Shown here piece by piece: positions 41,527 to 50,518 of a stretch of DNA of 64,000 nucleotides. This stretch comes from Providencia rustigianii DSM 4541 (lineage in GTDB: Bacteria; Pseudomonadota; Gammaproteobacteria; Enterobacterales; Enterobacteriaceae). The stretch is taken from NCBI RefSeq assembly GCF_000156395.1, contig NZ_GG703818.1, positions 46,228 through 110,227 on the forward strand. The letters run 5' to 3'. The translations under genes and the position numbers were made by a program. The notes under the pieces are model-generated. The model saw nothing but the letters and a program-made list of their open reading frames with translations. It was not told the DNA's origin and searched no databases. The first letter of the stretch is position 1. Every line of letters starts with the position of its first letter.

Positions 41527-42565
41527 CTGCATTCCTTGTATTAGTCAGTTCAATCCGTTGTTCCTGCTGATCAAATAAATGCAAAATTGAGCGCGACAAG
41601 CTGATGGGTAAAGCATCACCAACATCATAAATATGGTTGCTTTCCACTAAAAAAGGCGAGCCGCCCGGAAATGAACCATAGTACAGGCGAGAATGCCCCA
41701 AAGGTTCCACCACCGAAATTGGCATTAATACATCGGGACATTCGCTATCCACAACGACTTGATTTGGACGCACACCGATAACCGCAGTTTCTTCTGAAAA
41801 GATCTTGGTGATTTTTAATTCGCGTAAGGTTTGTGGATCGATAAAATTCATCACCGGAGAGCCAATAAATGACGCCACAAATTTATTAGCAGGCTGGTTA
41901 TACAATGTTTCAGGGGTGCCAATTTGTTCAATACGACCTTGGTTCAGAACCACAATACGGTCTGCCAGCGTCATAGCTTCTACTTGGTCATGGGTGACGT
42001 AAATCATGGTCGCTTTCAAGGCCTGATGTAGTTTTTTCAAGTAGATACGCATTTCGCCTCTTAGCTTAGCATCGAGGTTAGACAGCGGTTCATCAAACAA
42101 AAATAACTCGGGATCACGTACAATGGCACGACCAATCGCCACACGCTGACGTTGTCCCCCCGAAAGTTCAGAAGGTAAGCGGTTAAGTAAATGCGTTAAC
42201 TGTAAGTGTTCAGCGGTCGCTCGTACTTTTTGAGTGATATCCTCTTTACCGATCCCCGCCATTTTAAGTGGGAACCCCATATTTTTTTCCACACTCATAT
42301 GGGGATATAGCGCATAGGATTGGAATACCATCGCCACTTTTCTCAAAGAAGGATGAACATCATTTAAACGCTGGCCATTAAGTCGTAACTCACCGTCGGT
42401 AATTGATTCTAGCCCAGCAATCATCCGTAATAATGTGGATTTCCCACAGCCCGAAGGTCCCACAAATACCACAAACTCCCCCGCCTCAATGGATAAATCA
42501 ACCTGAGGGATCACCCGCTGTCCTGTGTAGCTTTTACCTAACTTAATCAATTCGAGTTTTTTCAT
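41516..42565 (-). CDS. ABC transporter ATP-binding protein, CUT1 (MalK/UgpC) type
   Basis: The 349-residue ATPase has Walker A GPSGCGKST (about 36-44), the Q-loop FQSYALYPHMSV, signature LSGGQRQRVAIGRAI and LFLFDEPLSNLD, then a C-terminal TOBE/OB regulatory domain (from about 240). That layout is typical of ATPases of carbohydrate and glycerol-phosphate importers of the CUT1 group. It is the fourth gene of the operon. Confidence 0.92.
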   Translation of the reverse strand: MKKLELIKLGKSYTGQRVIPQVDLSIEAGEFVVFVGPSGCGKSTLLRMIAGLESITDGELRLNGQRLNDVHPSLRKVAMVFQSYALYPHMSVEKNMGFPLKMAGIGKEDITQKVRATAEHLQLTHLLNRLPSELSGGQRQRVAIGRAIVRDPELFLFDEPLSNLDAKLRGEMRIYLKKLHQALKATMIYVTHDQVEAMTLADRIVVLNQGRIEQIGTPETLYNQPANKFVASFIGSPVMNFIDPQTLRELKITKIFSEETAVIGVRPNQVVVDSECPDVLMPISVVEPLGHSRLYYGSFPGGSPFLVESNHIYDVGDALPISLSRSILHLFDQQEQRIELTNTRNADAA

Positions 42566-42577
42566 GATAAATGCCTA

Positions 42578-43390
42578 TTATTTCAATCCCATCGAAAAGC
42601 CACGTAATAAGTAGCGCTGCATGTAACCCGCCAACGCCAACATGGGTAATGACGAGACAATGCCAATTGCCATCATTTCTCCCCATGCAGTGCCGTCTTC
42701 GGTCATAAAGTTGGAGATAAATAATGGAATGGTGAATTTGTCCGGTGTGTGGATAAATAGCAGCGAGAATAAAAATTCATTCCAGCCGAGGATCATGGAA
42801 AAAATGGCGGTTGCCACTAAACCCGGGGCGCACAGTGGAAATACGATATAGCCTAATCGACGCAATAGATTTGCCCCATCCATCGCTCCCGCTTCCTCAA
42901 TCTCGAGGGGAATATCACGAATAAAACCCAGCAACATCCAAATACAAAATGGCAAGGTATACACCTGATAAGACAAAATAAGTCCGATGCGAGTATTCAG
43001 TAGCCCAACTTGGTTCATTAACGAATACAGAGGGATAGCAATGACAATCGGCGGCATCATTTTGATAATCAGCACCCCGAGTAAAAACACGTTATCCAGT
43101 TTGGCGGGAAAGCGATATCGAACAAGCGCGTAGGCGCAAAAGAACGCCAATAGGATAGAGACCGCAGTAGCACCGGTAGAAATGAGCACGGTATTACCGA
43201 CTAAACGCAGTAAATCGCCTTCAAAAAGTTTTTCAAACGCAGATAAACTCAGTTCCCTAGGCAATAAATTAACTCCGGACTGCAAAATATCTCCAGGCGA
43301 TTTAAAGGCCGTGCCAAACATCCAGATAATGGGTAGCGCCATCATCAATACCGCCAACCAAACAACAACAGTGTGTAATCTTGCTTTCAT
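42578..43390 (-). CDS. ABC transporter permease, CUT1 type (UgpE/MalG-like)
   Basis: The 270-residue membrane protein has about six helices and the EAA loop EIEEAGAMDGANLLRRLGYIVFPL near residue 170-193 that docks with the ATPase. Its first helix and length match the MalG/UgpE subgroup. It lies 12 bases before the ATPase gene and two bases after the other permease. Confidence 0.92.
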   Translation of the reverse strand: MKARLHTVVVWLAVLMMALPIIWMFGTAFKSPGDILQSGVNLLPRELSLSAFEKLFEGDLLRLVGNTVLISTGATAVSILLAFFCAYALVRYRFPAKLDNVFLLGVLIIKMMPPIVIAIPLYSLMNQVGLLNTRIGLILSYQVYTLPFCIWMLLGFIRDIPLEIEEAGAMDGANLLRRLGYIVFPLCAPGLVATAIFSMILGWNEFLFSLLFIHTPDKFTIPLFISNFMTEDGTAWGEMMAIGIVSSLPMLALAGYMQRYLLRGFSMGLK

Positions 43391-43392
43391 GG

Positions 43393-44265
43393 TCAGCTCC
43401 CTTTCATCACGTTGCGGGCATAAATCAGCGTCATTAGTAATGAAATAGCTAGCATCACTAATGCAGCTGCACTTGCCATACCCAAATCAAAGAAACGGAA
43501 GCCGTATTTATACACAAACATGGATAAGGTTTCGGTGGAGTTGCCCGGCCCACCCCCCGTCATCACATACACTTTGTCGAAAAGCTTGAATGTGTCGATT
43601 GAGCGTAATAAAAATGCCAGCATCAGTTGTTTTTTAATCAGTGGCAATGTGATGTAAATAAAGGATTTCCAGCCTCTCGCACCATCCACCATAGCAGCTT
43701 CACCAATATCTTTAGGAATCGACTGCAACCCGGCCAAAATGATCAGAAATGCCATTGGCGTCCATTGCCAGGTATCCACCAATGCGATGGCATACAGCGC
43801 TAAATCTGGATTAAACAACCACTCTTGAGGAGGTAACCCCATGCTGACCAATACGCTATTTAAGAAACCAAAATCGTAGTTATACCAAGAGCGCCAAATT
43901 GAAGAGCACACCAGCGTAGAAAGCATCATCGGATAGATAATGATGGGTAATGCAAATTTGCGCCCATAAAACTGGCGGTTAAACAGCAATGCGAGCCACA
44001 ATCCAAGTAAGACTTGGGCGATGGACGCAACCAACGTAAAAATAAAGGTATTTTTTATTGCGGCTAAAAAGAAGAAATCATCGAATAATTCAGAAAAATT
44101 CGTCCAGCCAATAAAATGGTAACTATCATCGATATAGTCCATTTGTCCAAAGGCGTTATACAGCACGGATACTATGGGATACAGGGTCAACAGTCCCAAC
44201 ATAATCAGCGCGGGTAACAGTAGCCAAAATAACTGCTTACGGTTTTCAAATAACATACTCAGCAT
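43393..44265 (-). CDS. ABC transporter permease, CUT1 type (UgpA/MalF-like)
   Basis: The 290-residue membrane protein has about six helices and an EAA loop (IGEAAMVDGARGWKSFIYITLPL) at about residue 185. The N-terminal LLLPALIMLGLLTLYPIV helix is typical of UgpA-like subunits. It is the second gene of the operon and pairs with the MalG/UgpE-like permease. Confidence 0.92.
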   Translation of the reverse strand: MLSMLFENRKQLFWLLLPALIMLGLLTLYPIVSVLYNAFGQMDYIDDSYHFIGWTNFSELFDDFFFLAAIKNTFIFTLVASIAQVLLGLWLALLFNRQFYGRKFALPIIIYPMMLSTLVCSSIWRSWYNYDFGFLNSVLVSMGLPPQEWLFNPDLALYAIALVDTWQWTPMAFLIILAGLQSIPKDIGEAAMVDGARGWKSFIYITLPLIKKQLMLAFLLRSIDTFKLFDKVYVMTGGGPGNSTETLSMFVYKYGFRFFDLGMASAAALVMLAISLLMTLIYARNVMKGS

Positions 44266-44303
44266 CCATAAAGGCGCTAAAAGCTAGCGCCATTGAAGCA
44301 ATT

Positions 44304-45524
44304 TTATTTTTTGGTGGTGCGCTCAATACGTTTCTGGGCTTGTTGCAAAGCTTGCTCTGAAGTCATTTGCCCCATCATTGCCATTTGAAGAAAATCTCCT
44401 AAGATACTTTCGACTTCTGCCCAGTTTTGGATACGCGGGCGTGCTTTGCCTGCTTGTAATGCGGCAGCTTGCTGTGGATACCAACGATATTTGCTTACCA
44501 CTTGCGGATCAGCGTAAACACTTTGGCGAGTCGGTGGTGTCCCAAAATTCAGCGCTAACGCTTTTTGCATTGCGGCACTACTTGCAAAAGCTAAGAATTG
44601 TTCGGCTTCCGCTTTATTTTTTGCATCAGCAGGGATAGCCAGTTGCCAAATTCCGAGCATTGGCGACGGTTGCCCTGTTTGTGCTGGTGGCGCCATCATT
44701 TCCATTTTACCAACCACATTAGACACCTTGGCATTATCGAGATCGGGAACCCACGCTGGCCACACTTCAATGGCCATCGCCGCAGTGCCTTTTTGCAATG
44801 CATCGCGCACTTCATCAGCGTTATACACATCCACGCCTTTCGGCGCATATTGCTTCATTGCTAAGAAAGTCTCTAAAGCCTGTTTAGCTTGCGGCGTATT
44901 TAATGTTGGTTTGCCATTACTATCGACAACGTCGCCACCATATCCCCACAAAATTGGCAAAAATCCCGTCACGATTGGGTTGCCTTTAACGCCACGATAA
45001 ACCACTCCATTGACCTTACCATCCTGACTAATGGTTTTTGCCGAGCTCAGAACTTCCGTCCATGTTTGTGGCTGTTTTAATTGGTATTGGTCAAACAAAT
45101 CTTTGTTCCACGCAAACATCGCAACATTTCCCACCATGGGTAACGCATAAGTCGCTCCGCTACCATCAGGGTTACGTCCAATATCTAGAGTAGATTGAAT
45201 AAAATCCTTATCTTCTAGCGAGTTAGGTAATGGAGATAACCACTTATTAGCGAGAAACTCAGGCGCCCAAGTATCATCCATTAAAACCACATCATAATTA
45301 CCTGTTTTCTCTCGCATAGAGAGCACAATGCTTTCATACAGCCCTTTACTTGGGCGTTTCACTAATGTGATTTCCGTCTTTGGATTAATTTTTTTATATT
45401 CGTCCACCACAAACTGCATGGCATCACCGTAGCCACTATCTCGTCCTGCAATCACTAACTCGGCGGCACTGGCTCCAAAGGTGGATGCGATAAGAGCCGA
45501 TGCCAATAATGTGCGCTTAACCAT
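44304..45524 (-). CDS. ABC transporter substrate-binding protein, CUT1 type
   Basis: The 406-residue protein has a cleaved signal peptide (MVKRTLLASALIASTFGASA) and a family 1 extracellular solute-binding fold (VIAGRDSGYGDAMQFVVDEY, YDVVLMDDTWAPEFLANK, WNKDLFDQY). No lipobox is seen, so it should be a free periplasmic protein. AGGAGAAGC precedes the ATG. It is the first gene of the six-gene operon. The ligand is probably a sugar or a glycerol-phosphate type compound, from family only. Confidence 0.92.
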   Translation of the reverse strand: MVKRTLLASALIASTFGASAAELVIAGRDSGYGDAMQFVVDEYKKINPKTEITLVKRPSKGLYESIVLSMREKTGNYDVVLMDDTWAPEFLANKWLSPLPNSLEDKDFIQSTLDIGRNPDGSGATYALPMVGNVAMFAWNKDLFDQYQLKQPQTWTEVLSSAKTISQDGKVNGVVYRGVKGNPIVTGFLPILWGYGGDVVDSNGKPTLNTPQAKQALETFLAMKQYAPKGVDVYNADEVRDALQKGTAAMAIEVWPAWVPDLDNAKVSNVVGKMEMMAPPAQTGQPSPMLGIWQLAIPADAKNKAEAEQFLAFASSAAMQKALALNFGTPPTRQSVYADPQVVSKYRWYPQQAAALQAGKARPRIQNWAEVESILGDFLQMAMMGQMTSEQALQQAQKRIERTTKK

Positions 45525-45580
45525 TTGCTTCTCCTAGTGTTTTTCTATCTTGTTATACGAGCTTTTGTTGGATGATATTT

Positions 45581-45598
45581 TTTGCACGCGCGTTCAAA
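45581..45598. promoter_or_regulatory. Candidate LacI-family operator before the ABC operon
   Basis: TTTGCACGCGCGTTCAAA is an 18-base palindrome apart from one mismatched pair, with a central CG as in LacI/GalR operators. It lies 57 bases before the start of the substrate-binding protein gene. It is the only such palindrome I found in the gap. Confidence 0.55.
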
Positions 45599-45747
45599 TT
45601 GCTATGGCAGGCTACGGCTGAAAGATGACAGTAAGATGAATGTACGGTGAAGATTTCGTGGAGTGCATATAAGAAGATTGGCATTAAAAAGCGGGTTTCT
45701 TTAGTATGGTGAGCTATTCACTGCATAACGTCCTAACTGAGAATTCC

Positions 45748-46446
45748 ATGACCCGTACCCAGCGTTTATTGACACTATTACAAATCTTAAAAGAAAAACG
45801 CTATCCGGTGACGGCTGATTCTCTCGCCACCCAATTAAGTGTTAGCGTTCGCTCTATTTATCGCGATATCGAGTCATTACGGGATCAAGGTGCAGAGATC
45901 ACTGGGGAAGCTGGCATTGGCTATCAATTAAAAAGTGGATTATTACTGCCTCCACTAATGTTCGATGAAAATGAGTTGGAAGCACTAATTTTGGGCTTAC
46001 GCTGGGTACAAAGTAATGCAGATGAGGAACTGAAAAACTCCGCAATACGCGCGATTAATAAAATTAACTCAGTGGTGGCTAAAGAATCTCAAGCGATCCT
46101 CAACCGCAATACGCTGTTTGCCCCAACTACACATTTTGAAAGTATTAACAATGAGATAGCCAAAGATTTACGCTTTAGCCTGCGAGAAGAACGCAAGGCA
46201 AAAATGGATTATTCAGATATCAAAGGAAAAGCCAGTTCACGGGTCATTTGGCCTATTGCCATCGGCTATATGAAAGAGACCCAAGTGCTGGCGGCATGGT
46301 GTGAATTACGTCGAAGTTATCGTCATTTTCGCCTCGATAGAATTCAATCTTATACAGTTTTAAGTGATGCCCTGCCGTACCCAAAAAGCTATTTACTCGC
46401 CCGTTGGAAACAAGAAATTCTCTGTGACACTCCTGACAATTTCTGA
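45748..46446 (+). CDS. YafY/WYL-domain transcriptional regulator
   Basis: The 232-residue protein has an N-terminal winged helix-turn-helix (TADSLATQLSVSVRSIYRDIESL, residues 20-45) and a C-terminal WYL-type sensor domain (MDYSDIKGKASSRVIWPIAIGYMKETQVLAAWCELRRSYRHFRLDRI). I start at ATG 45748; a longer in-frame reading to 45706 lacks a better ribosome site. A GST-like gene follows 50 bases later on the same strand and may be its target. Confidence 0.85.
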   Translation: MTRTQRLLTLLQILKEKRYPVTADSLATQLSVSVRSIYRDIESLRDQGAEITGEAGIGYQLKSGLLLPPLMFDENELEALILGLRWVQSNADEELKNSAIRAINKINSVVAKESQAILNRNTLFAPTTHFESINNEIAKDLRFSLREERKAKMDYSDIKGKASSRVIWPIAIGYMKETQVLAAWCELRRSYRHFRLDRIQSYTVLSDALPYPKSYLLARWKQEILCDTPDNF

Positions 46447-46496
46447 CACAGCTCTCCCTTATAGTAGGTTTTCTACTTCATTTAAGGAAAACCAAG

Positions 46497-47096
46497 ATGA
46501 GCGAGCTAGTTCTGTTTACCAATGCCATGTCCCGCGGTAATACCGTCGATTTACTGTTAAAAATGATGGGCGTTCCCTATAAGCGAATTGAATTAGCTTA
46601 CGGCGCAGAGATGCATACCGCGGAATACCTTGCCATTAATCCGATGGCAAAAGTCCCGGCGTTAGTTGATGGTGATGTGGTGGTCACGGAATGTGCCGCT
46701 ATTTGTCTTTATCTTGCCGATAAATTTATCGAAAAGGAATTTGCACCTGCATTGAATAGCCCTGAAAGAGGCGCTTACTATCGTTGGTTTTTATTTACGG
46801 CGGGTCCAATTGAATCTGCATTTACCGTTCGAGATTTAGGCGTTGAATTAAATGAAGAGCAGCAAAAATCATTCGGTTTCGGTTCCGTTGAACGTACTTT
46901 ATCCACGCTAGAGATAGGCTTAGCAAGTGCTAAACCCTATATTTGCGGAGCAAAAATTACCGCTGTTGATGTCTATGTAGGCTGCTTTGTGATGTTTTTA
47001 ATTAAATACTGCAACTACGCCGCCACTCCAGCTATGCAAACGTATATGGATAACTTATCAACCCATCCAGAAATTGCGGCGCTGATGGGAATGTAA
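46497..47096 (+). CDS. Glutathione S-transferase-like protein
   Basis: The 199-residue protein has a thioredoxin-fold N-terminal domain (ELVLFTNAMSRGNTVDLLLKMMGVPY, cis-proline in AKVPALVDGD, Glu/Cys in TECAAICLYLADK) and an all-helical C-terminal domain, the GST layout. The usual catalytic Ser/Tyr/Cys is not obvious; Ser12 is a candidate. TTAAGGAAAA precedes the ATG. It lies just after a WYL regulator. Confidence 0.88.
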   Translation: MSELVLFTNAMSRGNTVDLLLKMMGVPYKRIELAYGAEMHTAEYLAINPMAKVPALVDGDVVVTECAAICLYLADKFIEKEFAPALNSPERGAYYRWFLFTAGPIESAFTVRDLGVELNEEQQKSFGFGSVERTLSTLEIGLASAKPYICGAKITAVDVYVGCFVMFLIKYCNYAATPAMQTYMDNLSTHPEIAALMGM

Positions 47097-47134
47097 ACCC
47101 AAGATAGATTTAATAATATAAAGTATTTTATATC

Positions 47135-47164
47135 AAAGTCTGGAGATATCGTCTTCAGACTTTG
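47135..47164. terminator. Hairpin between the GST-like gene and darG
   Basis: CAAAGTCTGGAGA and TCTTCAGACTTTG form a 13-base stem with one GU pair around TATCG. It lies between convergent genes; no strong T run, so it may be only a weak terminator. Confidence 0.55.
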
Positions 47165-47182
47165 TACCGCCATCAAGTCAGC

Positions 47183-48229
47183 TTATTCTACCAGCCAGTT
47201 TTTAGTACTCAGTACCTCTTTGGCAATTTGTACCTGTCTTTCCGTCATTATTTGCTTTCTTTCATTCCATTCATCCAAAGCGGCAAGTAATTCCTGAGTT
47301 GTTTTTGCTTGTTCATATTTATGCAGCCAATGTACTGTTGCTAGCAGCTCCAATCCTTGAGGAGATTCAAACCCCTCAACAAGAGCAGAGACTCTTTCAA
47401 ATCTTTCACGAGTCTCTGGATACTGCTGTAAAAATTTTTGTGCCATTTCAACCGAGCCAGAAATCAAGTGAAGTTCTTTATTGGGTATATCCCCACCATC
47501 AACATAGCCAGAAATAAAATGTCCCTCAATAATATTTAATACATGACGTAAATTTTCCGCATAAGGACCATAATGTGCTTTTTGATATTTTAATCGTAAT
47601 GGCTCACCTGCTTCCTGCATAAAATACAATAATTTATGAACCTCCAATAAAGATATGGATGGGTCAAGAGAACCTTTTAAATATCGTTGGATTAACTCAA
47701 TCAATACAGCACGACCAGTGGTCATCTTTGGTATTTCTTGTTGCTGAGCAACTCTGACATTTCCTACGTCTTCTGAGGGCTCATAAATCAGCACATGAAC
47801 ATCATCTAAAGGTTCCATCGCCGTTTCAATTTTTTGACGAACAATAGTCCAATCTAAACCACCTAAACCCGCTCCTAGTGGAGGAATCGCAATTGATTTA
47901 ATACCCAGCTTTCGAATATCTTTTACCAGTGCAGATAAGCCTGAGTCGATATCTTCAATAAGGCTAGCTCCACGCCAGTGACGTTTAGTGGGAAAGTTAA
48001 TAATAAAGCGAGGGTTAGCTAATTCTTGTGTAGTAAAGATAAACATCTTTCCAGGCTGAACTTGTTTTTTCTTACAAGCATCAGCATAAGCCTTAAAGTT
48101 ATCAGGCCAGGCTTTTTTAAACTGTAATGCAATACCTCGCCCCATAACTCCAACACAGTTGACCGTATTTATGATGGCTTCTACATCAGCACGTAAAAGA
48201 TCACCTCGAGTTATTTCAATCACTTTCAC
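47183..48229 (-). CDS. darG: DarG antitoxin: macrodomain DNA ADP-ribosylglycohydrolase
   Basis: DarG removes the ADP-ribose that DarT places on DNA and also binds DarT. The 348-residue protein has an N-terminal macrodomain (1-150; GDLLRADVEAIINTVNCVGVMGRGIALQFK, IPPLGAGLGGLDW) and a C-terminal part from about residue 170 (LLEVHKLLYFMQEAGEPLRLKY) that resembles Panacea/DUF4065 sequences, a personal impression. It starts seven bases after the darT stop, so toxin and antitoxin are co-transcribed. The macrodomain alone would suggest other roles; darT upstream decides it. Confidence 0.92.
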   Translation of the reverse strand: MKVIEITRGDLLRADVEAIINTVNCVGVMGRGIALQFKKAWPDNFKAYADACKKKQVQPGKMFIFTTQELANPRFIINFPTKRHWRGASLIEDIDSGLSALVKDIRKLGIKSIAIPPLGAGLGGLDWTIVRQKIETAMEPLDDVHVLIYEPSEDVGNVRVAQQQEIPKMTTGRAVLIELIQRYLKGSLDPSISLLEVHKLLYFMQEAGEPLRLKYQKAHYGPYAENLRHVLNIIEGHFISGYVDGGDIPNKELHLISGSVEMAQKFLQQYPETRERFERVSALVEGFESPQGLELLATVHWLHKYEQAKTTQELLAALDEWNERKQIMTERQVQIAKEVLSTKNWLVE

Positions 48230-48236
48230 GGCCTCC

Positions 48237-48878
48237 TTAGTAATACCAGTCAGACTTAATTGTAACAGGTGGTCGATGTTCTTCCATCCTTAATAATTGG
48301 ATAACTTTTTGTTGTATATCTTGAGAATGAACGACGATTTGTTCCACTAGATGCCACGGAAAATAACGCTCCATCAAGAATTCAGCTTGTTTGTTTTCTT
48401 TGCAATTTTGCCATTGAGTTGCCTGAATATCCTGCCAAACAAGCTGATTGAGTTGTGATAAATCACATCTATCCTCAAAGAAATAAGAGCCCGCATTAGA
48501 TAACGTAAATGCCCACCTATTCTTATGTTTTTTTGCCCATTGAACGCTAGCATAAAGGTCAGCTTGAAGATGTATAATGCTGTTTTGCCCACCCTGATAT
48601 GTTAAGTTTGTATTTGTTCCTCTATGTATGACATACAGCATGATAGAGCGAGGACAGAAATAGAAAGGGACACACTGACCAACATATAAATTCGAATGGC
48701 TTGATAATTGTAGTTCGGTAAGTCGACGCTTTTTTATATTGCTGATACCTATATTTGTTCCAGATAAATTCTGAAAAATAACTTCAGCATCACATAGCAA
48801 TCCATTTGAAGCAAAAATTGAACTTAATCTATCAACATGAACAATATGATATATTTTGGGTTCTTTCGGTATGCTCAT
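48237..48878 (-). CDS. darT: DarT toxin: DNA ADP-ribosyltransferase
   Basis: DarT modifies single-stranded DNA bases with ADP-ribose from NAD, blocking replication; darTG systems also protect against phage. The 213-residue protein shows the NAD-binding start IYHIVHVDRLSSIF (residues 9-22), the arginine region IKKRRLTEL (48-56, Arg51 or 52) and the catalytic glutamate in KQAEFLMERYFPW (Glu166). Length and motif order are typical, so the toxin looks intact. It precedes darG by seven bases. Whether it is of the DarT1 or DarT2 type cannot be settled here. Confidence 0.93.
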   Translation of the reverse strand: MSIPKEPKIYHIVHVDRLSSIFASNGLLCDAEVIFQNLSGTNIGISNIKKRRLTELQLSSHSNLYVGQCVPFYFCPRSIMLYVIHRGTNTNLTYQGGQNSIIHLQADLYASVQWAKKHKNRWAFTLSNAGSYFFEDRCDLSQLNQLVWQDIQATQWQNCKENKQAEFLMERYFPWHLVEQIVVHSQDIQQKVIQLLRMEEHRPPVTIKSDWYY

Positions 48879-48991
48879 TAATCATCCTTGTGCTTAACTC
48901 GCCTTATTTAAATACATTTAAAAAATCAGACGGTAAAACGGCTCTAAATGAACATAACGATATTAATGCAATAACTCTATCCTAAAATGCC

Positions 48992-49020
48992 AAAAGGCGC
49001 AGATTGACGCTGCGCCTTTT
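48992..49020. terminator. gor terminator
   Basis: AAAAGGCGCAG and CTGCGCCTTTT form an 11-base stem around ATTGACG, 28 bases after the gor stop, with T-rich sequence on either strand. Confidence 0.88.
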
Positions 49021-49048
49021 GCTATAGCTAAAGAGAGTTAAATGAAAC

Positions 49049-50401
49049 TTAACGCATTGTCACAAACTCTTCTGCACCAGTTGGGTGAATAGCGACGGTG
49101 TTATCGAAATCTTTCTTGGTGGCGCCCATTTTCAGTGCGACCGCAAAGCCTTGCAGGATTTCATCCATACCAAATCCAATACCGTGGATACCTACAATCT
49201 TCTCTTCTTCACCGACACACACCAGTTTCATGCGGCATGGTTGGCGATGGGAAGTGACTGCCGTATACATTGCAGTAAATGAAGATTTGTAGCATTTCAC
49301 CGCGTCTGCGCCATATTTCTCGATAGCTTCAGGTTCAGTCAGACCTACAGTACCAATTGGCGGATGGCTAAATACCACGGTTGGGATATTACTGTAGTCT
49401 AAATGTTCATCCGGCTTATTGTTAAATAGGCGCTCAGACAGACGACGACCTGCAGCAACCGCAACTGGCGTCAGCTCAACTGCACCCGTGTTATCACCCA
49501 CAGCATAAACACCAGCAACATTCGTATTCTGATATTTGTCGACTTTAATGTAGCCTTTTTCATTTAGCTCTACACCGGTCGCTTCAAGATTCAGATTATC
49601 AGTCATTGGCTCTCGACCAATCGCCCAAATCAGCGCATCGACAGTTTGCTCATGGCCATTTTCAAGTTTCAAGGTCAGGGAGCCATCGGCATTCTTCACG
49701 ACTTCTTTTGGAATAGACTCGGTATGCAGTGTTGGACCTTCGGTATTCATCACTTCAACTAAGGTTTCAACAATTAACGGATCAAAAGCACGCAGTGGCG
49801 CATGTTTACGCACGAATAAATGGGCTTCGCTACCTAAGCCATTTAATACACCCGCTAATTCAACTGCAATATAACCCGCACCGACTACCGCAACACGTTT
49901 TGGCAAGGCTTCTAGTTCAAAGAAACCATCGGAAGTCATACCGTATTCTGCACCAGGAATGGTTGGGATCACCGGACGACCGCCCGTTGCAATCAGAATA
50001 TGATCTGCCGTATAAATTTCGCCATTAACTTCAACAGTATGGGCATCAACAAAACGAGCAAAACCTTTGATCACATCGACTTTGTTATTGCCAAGTACGC
50101 GATCGTAAGATTGGTGGATACGGTCGATATAAGCAGTACGGCTCTCAATTAATTTCTTCCAGTTGAAATCATTGATAGTGGTATCGAAACCATAGTCTGG
50201 ACCATAGGCGCGAATTGCTTCAGAAATTTGCGCTGCATGCCACATCACTTTTTTCGGTACACAACCGACGTTAACACAAGTGCCACCTAACTCTTTACCT
50301 TCAATCAGGGCACACTTTTGTCCGTACATCGCCGCACGGTTCATTGACGCAATACCGCCGCTACCGCCGCCAATTGCAATATAGTCGTAATGTTTGCTCA
50401 T
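49049..50401 (-). CDS. gor: Glutathione reductase
   Basis: Gor reduces glutathione disulfide with NADPH. The 450-residue flavoprotein (the E. coli length) has the FAD-binding [13 protein letters not shown], the redox-active pair in [15 protein letters not shown], the NADPH-binding [22 protein letters not shown], and the C-terminal [12 protein letters not shown] with the catalytic His-Glu pair. It is followed by its own terminator. rlmJ lies upstream on the same strand. Confidence 0.98.
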   Translation of the reverse strand: MSKHYDYIAIGGGSGGIASMNRAAMYGQKCALIEGKELGGTCVNVGCVPKKVMWHAAQISEAIRAYGPDYGFDTTINDFNWKKLIESRTAYIDRIHQSYDRVLGNNKVDVIKGFARFVDAHTVEVNGEIYTADHILIATGGRPVIPTIPGAEYGMTSDGFFELEALPKRVAVVGAGYIAVELAGVLNGLGSEAHLFVRKHAPLRAFDPLIVETLVEVMNTEGPTLHTESIPKEVVKNADGSLTLKLENGHEQTVDALIWAIGREPMTDNLNLEATGVELNEKGYIKVDKYQNTNVAGVYAVGDNTGAVELTPVAVAAGRRLSERLFNNKPDEHLDYSNIPTVVFSHPPIGTVGLTEPEAIEKYGADAVKCYKSSFTAMYTAVTSHRQPCRMKLVCVGEEEKIVGIHGIGFGMDEILQGFAVALKMGATKKDFDNTVAIHPTGAEEFVTMR

Positions 50402-50518
50402 AACTTGGTGATTCCCATTTGTTGAATTACGAATACGTTAATATTCTCTTATTATGCTATGTAAACATAAACATTTAAGATAGCTATTGCCTGTTACTGC
50501 AATAGCTAGAGTCTATTG

